Below are positions 58,879 through 64,000 of a DNA stretch of 64,000 bases, piece by piece (the stretch's first letter is position 1; every line of letters starts with the position of its first letter). Source of the DNA: Aquabacter sp. L1I39 (GTDB taxonomy: Bacteria; Pseudomonadota; Alphaproteobacteria; Rhizobiales; Xanthobacteraceae); the NCBI RefSeq assembly GCF_017742835.1, contig NZ_CP072392.1, positions 1,596,385 through 1,660,384 of the forward strand. Reading direction: 5' to 3'. The translations under genes and the position numbers were made by a program. A model generated the notes under the pieces. That model made no database searches, was not told the origin of the DNA, and worked only from the letters and a program-made list of their open reading frames with translations.

Positions 58879-60207
58879 CTAATCTTGAGACTTTTTTGAT
58901 GCGTACAACAGTTCCATTGAAGGTATGCCCAGGACAGACATCCTGACGACAGCACTCTTCCCGCTCGCAAGTCGCCTTACAACAGATATATAGTCGTCTA
59001 TGCAGACCCTTAAGTCTGCGTCAATTTTTGAGAATACAGAGGACTCGGTGCAGAATGAAAATGATTTTTGCCATCCTTGCACCTTCTTAGAAATTAGATC
59101 TAGAGATGAAATCTGAGAGTATTTTGGATCAAAATCTCCGCCTTTGTCGCAAAATTTTTTGATTTTCCTCTTGGATTCAGAAATTATTTTTCCGACATCT
59201 TCTTTGAACTTACGTGCAGATGCACTACTCGGCACGCACCGATTTGGCTGCAAGGTACAACCAAGGAAATCGATGGCGTTGACACACTGACCGCGGGCCG
59301 CTTTATCACTGCCCTTTGTCGGAGAGTAAATATCGAACCCCAACTTCCGCAGCCCATCTGCATATAAGTCCTTCGCCCGATCTATCGACTCTTCGGTGCG
59401 GGCGATCATGAGGATGTCGTCCACATACCTCACACAGATAACATCAAGTTCGTTCACTCTCTGGTCGAGATCGTAAAGTAGGACATTACCAGCGAATGTT
59501 GAGAGAGCAGATCCTTGAGCCACGCCAATCCCGCCAGCCGGAAATAATGACTTAAATTTCCCAAGCTCATTTTCATTATCAAGCTCAACGATTAATGACC
59601 GCTCGAACAGTCTCGTTAAATTTTCGTCTTTCGTATTATTAAGGACAAAATCCGTCACGATAGGCGTTGGTATTTTTGTGAAAAATGACTTTATATCACT
59701 TCTATAGTAGTACTTCGCCCCATCCGACATCCCGTCAAGAATTGTTTCGATTGCGCGCTTAACACCGCCGTAGGGAGCGACAAGCCCGCCAACCCCAAAC
59801 TTGGACCTATTGACGTCGTTAATTTTTCCCAGACGCATATCTTCGCTAAGAATTAGCTTGGAGTTTGCTTTTTTTGGATCTTCACGTTTCGTGGGCTGCA
59901 ATATTTGAAGAATTGCACGTTGCACAATTCGATTCTTCAAAGTGCCTATGGTGAGAGGCCTTGGATCTTTGCCTAAAGCAATTCTCGCCTTAGCATCCTT
60001 CAATACGCCCTTGGCCTTATCAAATTCAAACCTTCCCTCTCGGAGTTGAGAGATGATTCTCCTAAGATGTCGCTGATGATTGTGTTCGAAGTCGGCGGCG
60101 ATGCCGTTCATCTCTTTGTTACTTGAGCGCAGAGCGCTGGCCTTCACATGCCGCCAAGCCGAGAAAATATTCTGCTCGGATTTTACTTCATCAAATAGGG
60201 ACGGCAT
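58879..60207 (-). CDS. Reverse transcriptase of unassigned group, low-GC island
   Basis: 442 residues with the RT fingers and palm. R-P-L-T-I and DR-like KNRIVQRAILQILQP come first, then motif A YRSDIKSFF (D171), motif B AQGSALSTFAGNVLL (231-245), catalytic YVDD (261-264), and FDFLG-like AIDFLGCTL (311-319). No maturase or HNH domain follows, so a standard group II intron is unlikely. The DGR-type SQ and retron VTG motifs were not seen. ATG 60207 has GGAG six bases upstream. Base composition is much AT-richer than neighbours. The upstream region holds a promoter, two identical 123-bp repeats and an overlapping small ORF. A defence-type RT with a template RNA is the leading guess. Confidence 0.85.
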   Translation of the reverse strand: MPSLFDEVKSEQNIFSAWRHVKASALRSSNKEMNGIAADFEHNHQRHLRRIISQLREGRFEFDKAKGVLKDAKARIALGKDPRPLTIGTLKNRIVQRAILQILQPTKREDPKKANSKLILSEDMRLGKINDVNRSKFGVGGLVAPYGGVKRAIETILDGMSDGAKYYYRSDIKSFFTKIPTPIVTDFVLNNTKDENLTRLFERSLIVELDNENELGKFKSLFPAGGIGVAQGSALSTFAGNVLLYDLDQRVNELDVICVRYVDDILMIARTEESIDRAKDLYADGLRKLGFDIYSPTKGSDKAARGQCVNAIDFLGCTLQPNRCVPSSASARKFKEDVGKIISESKRKIKKFCDKGGDFDPKYSQISSLDLISKKVQGWQKSFSFCTESSVFSKIDADLRVCIDDYISVVRRLASGKSAVVRMSVLGIPSMELLYASKKSQD

Positions 60208-60464
60208 AAATTCTCCGCTCGGGCCCCCGTACATACGCTCCCGACCGTTGACTGGCATTCACCCACTGCGCACGGCAGAGCCGCGACGACAGACACCTTG
60301 GCAGCAATTGCAACCTTGGCGTGGTCACTCTGGCGCGTCATCTGCATGGACAGGTCCAGCTTCACGAACATCGCCATCGCAACCATGGACGCTACGGCAA
60401 CGGATAAGCTCCGCTGGCCGGAAGCCCGCTTGACGCGAGCCCGTTTCGGGCAGTTAGACCGCAT
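60183..60464 (-). CDS. Small ORF overlapping the reverse transcriptase start
   Basis: 93 codons starting MRSNCPKRARVKRASG, with GGAAGGTG before the ATG. A basic, then hydrophobic, N terminus is followed by the segment encoded by the near 123-bp repeat (MAMFVKLDLSMQMTRQ, then AKVSVVAALPCAVGE). It ends 25 bases inside the RT gene in another frame, which could couple translation. No family recognised. The clear ribosome site supports translation, but the repeat may instead be functional as RNA. Confidence 0.45.
   Translation of the reverse strand: MRSNCPKRARVKRASGQRSLSVAVASMVAMAMFVKLDLSMQMTRQSDHAKVAIAAKVSVVAALPCAVGECQSTVGSVCTGARAENLCRPYLMK
60262..60384 (-). repeat. 123-bp direct repeat, copy near the RT gene
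   Basis: Identical over all 123 bases to 60615-60737, same orientation, offset 353 bp; the flanks differ at once on both sides. On the minus strand it begins GGTTGCGATGGCGATG. It lies 54 bp upstream of the RT start and inside the small ORF. It is GC-richer than the RT gene. Confidence 0.95.
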
Positions 60465-60614
60465 TGTTTCACCTTCCACCTTAACAGGTTTTTGGCAATG
60501 TCAAGCGGCTTCACCCAGGGCCGGCCCAACCGCCACAAATGGCTATCCGCTGTTTGGGGACCACCGGAAGGCGGCGTATTCACAGCTTCAATACCAACGG
60601 TCAGGCCAACCTCT

Positions 60615-60737
60615 CCCACTGCGCACGGCAGAGCCGCGACGACAGACACCTTGGCAGCAATTGCAACCTTGGCGTGGTCACTCTGGCGCGTCATCTGCAT
60701 GGACAGGTCCAGCTTCACGAACATCGCCATCGCAACC
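60615..60737 (-). repeat. 123-bp direct repeat, promoter-proximal copy
   Basis: Exact copy of 60262-60384. On the minus strand its first base lies 10 bp after the -10 box at 60748-60753, so a transcript from that promoter would start almost exactly at this repeat. The 230-bp spacer to the other copy is not repeated. Confidence 0.95.
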
Positions 60738-60747
60738 CAGGAATCAC

Positions 60748-60776
60748 ATTATCGTACAGCTAGAGCTTGCATTCAA
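60748..60776 (-). promoter_or_regulatory. Promoter of the RT leader
   Basis: On the minus strand TTGAAT (60776-60771), 17 bp, GATAAT (60753-60748). Predicted start near 60741. It would drive a leader of about 530 nt containing both 123-bp repeats ahead of the RT gene. Confidence 0.65.
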
Positions 60777-60867
60777 GGGGCGTTCACCAACCAACCATAG
60801 GCCGATAGCACTCGATGTGAGTTACAATTTTTCCTAGGTCTATCTTCCCATACGCCCCAACCCCTGC

Positions 60868-61068
60868 TATAGTCCCTCTCACCTCGCACCAAGGAGGGGC
60901 GCGTCCGGAGCGGCCTGACGGGTGGTGTGGGGCAGCGGGTGTCCGACGCGGCGGGGATTAACGCCTCCCGCCGCGCGAGAAAGGAGGCCGAAGGGGAAGG
61001 CGCACCGATCCGGGCCTGGTTCGTCCGGTGCTGATGGGAGAACCGATCACCCACGCGGCGCATCCTCC
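60868..61068 (+). other. Extended -10 promoter and structured RNA candidate
   Basis: TGCTATAGT (-10 at 60868-60873, extended TG) with TTCCCA 17 bp upstream. The following 190 bases fold into several perfect stems: CGCGGCGGG/CCCGCCGCG (60947-60955, 60967-60975), GCACCG/CGGTGC (61002-61007, 61026-61031) and a closing pair GGAGG/CCTCC (60893-60897, 61064-61068). It could be a leader of the pirin gene or a separate RNA. It does not match a riboswitch or 6S RNA I know. Confidence 0.4.
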
Positions 61069-61325
61069 AAGCCACAAATCCCCGCGCGGGAGCGGACGTC
61101 ATCCGGTTCCCCCACGACACTTAACACCCTGGCATGCCGCCGCATGCCGGCCGCTCCCGCCTCCCTCCACCCCTGCCCCATGGCGGGGTTATGGGCGCTG
61201 GGGCCCTCCCCGCCCCGCAAGCGCCTTTTGCATCCCCGCACGGGACGCGGCGGTCGCCCCGTGGCATCATCGCCTGATCTTCTCGCCCCGGCCGGCGCCG
61301 CGTGGCCCGCCCCCAAGAGAGGCGT
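61069..61325. other. Gene-free leader segment before pirin
   Basis: About 250 bases. One perfect hairpin GGCATGC-CGCC-GCATGCC (61131-61148). The pirin reading frame is open upstream through this segment, but the sequence has no pirin-like content and no better start. Confidence 0.4.
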
Positions 61326-61384
61326 CCAAGAGAAGGGAACGCCCAAGAGAAGGGAACGCCCAGATGAAAAGGGAACGCCCATGA
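61326..61384 (+). promoter_or_regulatory. Tandem repeats with stacked ribosome sites and a 6-codon leader ORF
   Basis: Two identical 17-mers CCAAGAGAAGGGAACGC (61326-61342, 61343-61359) and a diverged third unit (61360-61378) each carry an AAGGGAA ribosome-site core. The third contains ATG at 61364 encoding MKRERP, whose TGA overlaps the pirin ATG at 61381 (ATGA). This may couple or tune pirin translation. Confidence 0.7.
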
Positions 61385-62298
61385 GCTGGATGCCTTCCGT
61401 CGACCCCATCGCGGGCGATGCCCCAAGCTGCGATGCCCTCGACCTCGTCATCGTGCCCCGGGTGCGGGATCTGGGCGACGGCTTCTCCGTCCGCCGCGCT
61501 CTGCCCCACGGCAAGCGGCAGATGGTCGGCCCCTTCATCTTCTTCGACCAGATGGGCCCGGTGCAGTTCGTGGCCGGCCAGGGGCTCGATGTGCGGCCCC
61601 ATCCCCATATCGGCTTGGCCACCGTCACCTACCTCTTCGACGGCCGGGTGATGCACCGCGACAGCGAGGGCAATGCGCTGGAAATCACCCCCGGCGCCAT
61701 GAACCTCATGACCGCCGGGCGCGGCATCGCCCATTCCGAGCGCACGCCGGGCGATGCCCGCGCCAAGGCCGGCACCATGTATGGCATCCAGAGCTGGATC
61801 GCCCTGCCCGCCGACAAGGAGGAGGTGGACCCCTCCTTCCAGCATTTCTCCGCCGCCGATTTGCCCGTGGTGGCGGACAAGGGCGTCACCGCCCGCGTCA
61901 TCGCCGGCTCCGCCTTCGGGGTCCGCGCCCCGGTGGGCATGCTCTCCGACTGGCTCTATGCGGAGGTGATGCTGGCGGCGGGCGCCCGCGCCCCGCTCGA
62001 TCCCGACACGGAGGAGCGCGCCATCTATGTGGTGGAAGGCGAGGTGGAGATTGCCGGCGACGTGTTCGAGGGGCCGAGCCTGCTCATCTTCCGCCCCGGC
62101 GATGCCATCACGGTGACCGCCCGCCGGCCGAGCCGGATGATGTTCCTGGGCGGCACGGCGCTGGAAGGCCCGCGGCACCTGTGGTGGAACTTCGTCTCCT
62201 CCCGCCGCGAGCGGATCGAGGAAGCGAAAGAGGCCTGGAAGGCCGGCCGCTTCCCGCAGGTGCCGGGAGAAGAGGAGTTCATTCCCCTGCCCGAATAG
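61381..62298 (+). CDS. Pirin family protein
   Basis: 305 residues of the bicupin pirin family. Metal ligands of the N-terminal cupin are complete: H74 and H76 (RPHPHIGLATVTYL), H118 and E120 (GRGIAHSERTP). The C-terminal cupin includes AIYVVEGEVEIAGD. Some bacterial pirins are quercetin 2,3-dioxygenases, others bind regulatory or metabolic partners. The ATG has AAGGGAA upstream, within an unusual tandem-repeat leader. Confidence 0.9.
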   Translation: MSWMPSVDPIAGDAPSCDALDLVIVPRVRDLGDGFSVRRALPHGKRQMVGPFIFFDQMGPVQFVAGQGLDVRPHPHIGLATVTYLFDGRVMHRDSEGNALEITPGAMNLMTAGRGIAHSERTPGDARAKAGTMYGIQSWIALPADKEEVDPSFQHFSAADLPVVADKGVTARVIAGSAFGVRAPVGMLSDWLYAEVMLAAGARAPLDPDTEERAIYVVEGEVEIAGDVFEGPSLLIFRPGDAITVTARRPSRMMFLGGTALEGPRHLWWNFVSSRRERIEEAKEAWKAGRFPQVPGEEEFIPLPE

Positions 62299-62366
62299 GG
62301 AACAGCTGGAGGGAACAGGTTTGCGCCCCGCGCCGTTGTCCGCAGGACAAGCAGGACGCGCCCCAG

Positions 62367-62384
62367 ATGCGGGTTCGCCCGCAT
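62367..62384 (+). terminator. Possible terminator hairpin after pirin
   Basis: ATGCGGG-TTCG-CCCGCAT, a perfect stem with UUCG loop 70 bp past the stop, but without a T-run. TTGTCC-GCA-GGACAA lies just before it. May act as a 3' end stabiliser rather than an intrinsic terminator. Confidence 0.4.
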
Positions 62385-62475
62385 TGAAACCGGGCGCGGG
62401 GCGGCGTATCCCCCGGCCTACCGATGATCGGCCCGCCGGCTTGAACGGTCGACGGGCCGGTCGCATTTGAAGGGC

Positions 62476-62498
62476 GGACGCGCCGTCACGGCGCGTCC
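62476..62498 (+). promoter_or_regulatory. Strong hairpin just before the dehydrogenase ribosome site
   Basis: GGACGCGCCG-TCA-CGGCGCGTCC, ten perfect pairs, ending four bases before GGAGGG and 15 bases before the ATG at 62514. It may modulate translation or stabilise the mRNA 5' end. Confidence 0.45.
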
Positions 62499-62513
62499 TT
62501 GGAGGGACGAAGC

Positions 62514-63569
62514 ATGACGACCCCCATAAGCCGCGTCGCCGTCATCGGCGCCGGCACCATCGGCGCCAGCTGGGCCGCCTATTTCCTCGCGCGCGGGCTG
62601 GAGGTGACGGTGTCCGACCCGGCGCCCGACGCCAAGGCCGCCACCGGCCGCTTCATCGCGGCGGCCTGGCCGACCCTCCAGGCGCTGGGCGGCGGGGCGG
62701 GCATCGATCCGCAGAGCTGGCGGTTCGAGGCGGACCCGGTGAAGGCGGTGGAAGGGGCGGACTTCGTCCAGGAGAACGCCCCCGAGCGCTACGAGGTCAA
62801 GAACGCCCTCCTGCCCAAGATCGACGCGGTGCTGCCGCCGGAGGTGGTGATCGCGTCCAGCACGTCCGGCCTGCTGGTGAGCCGCCTCTCCGAAGGCTGC
62901 CGCCATCCCGAGCGCGTGGTCATCGGCCATCCCTTCAACCCGCCCCACCTCATCCCGCTGGTGGAAGTGGTCGGCGGCCCCACCGCCAGCCCCGAGGCGG
63001 TCGACGCCGCCATGGCCTTCTACAAGGCCATCGGCAAACACCCCATCCTGCTCAACAAGGAAGTGCCCGGCCACGTGGCCAACCGCCTGCAGGCGGCGCT
63101 GTGGCGGGAGGCCATCCATCTTGTGGACCAGGGGGTCGCCTCGGTGGCGGACATCGACGCCGCCGTCAGCCAGGGGCCGGGCCTGCGCTGGGCGCTCATG
63201 GGCCAGCACATGATCTTCCATCTGGGCGGCGGCCAGGGCGGCCTTGCCCATTTCATGCACCATTTGCTGCCGGCGGTGGAAACCTGGTGGGATGATCTCG
63301 GCACGCCGAAGGTGGACGAGGCCCTCCAGCGCAAGCTGGTGGAAGGCGTCATCGCGGAAGCCGACGGCCGCTCCATCGCGGATCTGGCCGCCGAGCGGGA
63401 CGCTTTGCTGCGCGAGATCCTCGCCTTGCGCGCCCGCCACGCGGACGCCGCCGCCCAGGCGGCCGCGGGCCCCCGTCTCGACGAGGCCCTGGAGGAAACC
63501 TTCCCCGCCTCCGATCCGGTCTCCGTCACCCGCGCCAAGCCCACCGAGGACATTACCGGCGCGGCGTAA
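62514..63569 (+). CDS. 3-hydroxyacyl-CoA dehydrogenase family (L-carnitine dehydrogenase-like) with extra C-terminal tail
   Basis: 351 residues. NAD site RVAVIGAGTIGASWAAYFLA, then DFVQENAPE, VVIGHPFNPPHLIPLVEVV (catalytic His) and KEVPGHVANRLQAALWREAI match the 3-HAD family, nearest in pattern to L-carnitine dehydrogenase. About 35 extra residues at the end carry LDEALEETFPASDPVSVT, a motif known from separate small proteins. ATG 62514 follows GGAGGGACGAAGC. A terminator lies directly after. Substrate unproven. Confidence 0.8.
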   Translation: MTTPISRVAVIGAGTIGASWAAYFLARGLEVTVSDPAPDAKAATGRFIAAAWPTLQALGGGAGIDPQSWRFEADPVKAVEGADFVQENAPERYEVKNALLPKIDAVLPPEVVIASSTSGLLVSRLSEGCRHPERVVIGHPFNPPHLIPLVEVVGGPTASPEAVDAAMAFYKAIGKHPILLNKEVPGHVANRLQAALWREAIHLVDQGVASVADIDAAVSQGPGLRWALMGQHMIFHLGGGQGGLAHFMHHLLPAVETWWDDLGTPKVDEALQRKLVEGVIAEADGRSIADLAAERDALLREILALRARHADAAAQAAAGPRLDEALEETFPASDPVSVTRAKPTEDITGAA

Positions 63570-63577
63570 CCTTAAGG

Positions 63578-63605
63578 CGCGCCGCCCGTTGGCGGCGCGT
63601 TTTTT
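63578..63605 (+). terminator. Intrinsic terminator after dehydrogenase
   Basis: CGCGCCGCC-CGTT-GGCGGCGCG followed by six T residues, nine bases after the stop. Confidence 0.93.
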
Positions 63606-63627
63606 ATAGACTGGCGGCAGAGTCTTT

Positions 63628-64000
63628 TTAGAGGCTGGCGGCGCCTGGAACCCCAAGGATCCGCAACGCCTGCCCCGCCGCCCGCTCGCCGGAGGCAAAG
63701 GCGCCGTGGACGGTGCCCCATTGGGTCTCGCTGGCATGCTCTCCGGCAAACAAAAGCTTGCCGGAGACGGTCTCGGTGAAGGCGCGGCGCAGGTTTCCGG
63801 CCCCCGGCAAGGCGCAGGAAAAGGCGCCCAGCGCCAGGGGGTCGCGGGTCCAGCGGGTGTGGTGCACCTTGCCCACCTTGGCCGCCACATCCGCCCCGAA
63901 GCTGCGGGTGAGCGCCTCCTTCAGGAAGCTGGCGCCGGCCTGGGGCGGGCCGGCGGCCAAGTCGGCGGCGAGCTTGCCGCCCACCTCCAGCATGTGCAGG
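63628..64000 (-). CDS. Flavin amine oxidase family protein, partial (5' end outside window)
   Basis: C-terminal fragment of about 123 residues running off the right edge. HHTRWTRDPLALGAFSCALP and KLLFAGEHASETQWGTVHGA match the end of flavin monoamine/polyamine oxidases, including the FAD-binding FAGE block. It resembles the amine oxidase at 34227-35495, so it is a paralogue. Convergent with the dehydrogenase gene; 20 bp past the terminator. Confidence 0.83.
   Translation of the reverse strand, partial: LHMLEVGGKLAADLAAGPPQAGASFLKEALTRSFGADVAAKVGKVHHTRWTRDPLALGAFSCALPGAGNLRRAFTETVSGKLLFAGEHASETQWGTVHGAFASGERAAGQALRILGVPGAASL

Noticed and set aside
58879..60207. Group II intron with its maturase
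   Set aside because: No maturase X or endonuclease domain and no convincing domain V hairpin at the expected place.
60262..60737. Template/variable repeats of a diversity-generating retroelement
   Set aside because: The copies are 100% identical with no adenine-specific changes, there is no lectin-fold target gene, and the RT motif B is QGSALS rather than the DGR type.
61364..61380. ATGAAAAGGGAACGCC resembles the AAAAGGGAA block of cobalamin riboswitches
   Set aside because: No GCCACTG box or other B12-aptamer segments are present nearby; the sequence is better explained as the third tandem ribosome-site unit.
60922..61380. Long N-terminal extension of the pirin (open frame of about 150 extra codons)
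   Set aside because: Composition is low-complexity Pro/Arg/Ala from GC-rich DNA, pirin homology starts at MSWMPSVD, and a clear ribosome site precedes ATG 61381.

Overview
The window is high-GC DNA with alphaproteobacterial, Rhizobiales-type content. It carries a circularly permuted two-piece tmRNA whose tag reads ANDNYAPVAVAA, next to the alphaproteobacterial form of the ClpXP adaptor SspB. It also has a DUF2794 gene, ccmAB beside aconitase, and a dispersed palindrome of the type common in Rhizobiales. A Xanthobacteraceae-like soil or plant-associated bacterium would fit, but this is inferred from gene content and style, not from a search.

Layout. 1-6.7 kb: a partial Pls/PosA-type non-ribosomal peptide synthetase with a divergent AraC regulator, then a tightly overlapping operon of formylglycine-generating enzyme, Tat-exported sulfatase and outer-membrane barrel. 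6.7-11.9 kb: a catabolic operon (cyclase, BKACE, SMP-30 and ABC binding protein) with a divergent TetR regulator. 11.9-17.2 kb: an isonitrile hydratase-like DJ-1 protein convergent with a MocR regulator, then LysR, aldo/keto reductase and MFS exporter. 17.2-25.7 kb: a complete kdp potassium system (kdpF, A, B, C, D, E) with two extra tiny membrane ORFs. 26.3-33.6 kb: a LysR-controlled lower gallate/protocatechuate meta-cleavage pathway (LigI, GalD, GalB, GalC) with a Bug-type binding protein and a second, Tat-exported LigI paralogue.

33.7-42.1 kb is mostly housekeeping: folA, an amine oxidase, sspB, ssrA (tmRNA), a small membrane protein, xerD, aroK-aroB, moeB and cysG. 43.3-54.7 kb continues with polA, DUF2794, a candidate small RNA with a terminator, DUF1223, acnA, ccmAB and DUF2254. 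55-58.8 kb holds a CPA2 antiporter and an ABC-2 exporter. 61.4-64 kb holds a pirin with an unusual leader, a 3-hydroxyacyl-CoA dehydrogenase-like enzyme with an extra tail, and the end of another amine oxidase.

Three low-GC, single-gene islands interrupt this background: a TIR-domain protein (42.3 kb), a winged-helix plus PD-(D/E)xK nuclease-like protein (48.2 kb), and a reverse transcriptase (58.9-60.2 kb). The RT island is the best candidate for an undescribed system. Its gene is preceded by a good promoter, two identical 123-bp direct repeats 353 bp apart, and a small ORF that overlaps the RT start. This could be a repeat-containing template or guide RNA feeding the RT. The other islands resemble immune effectors by domain type only.
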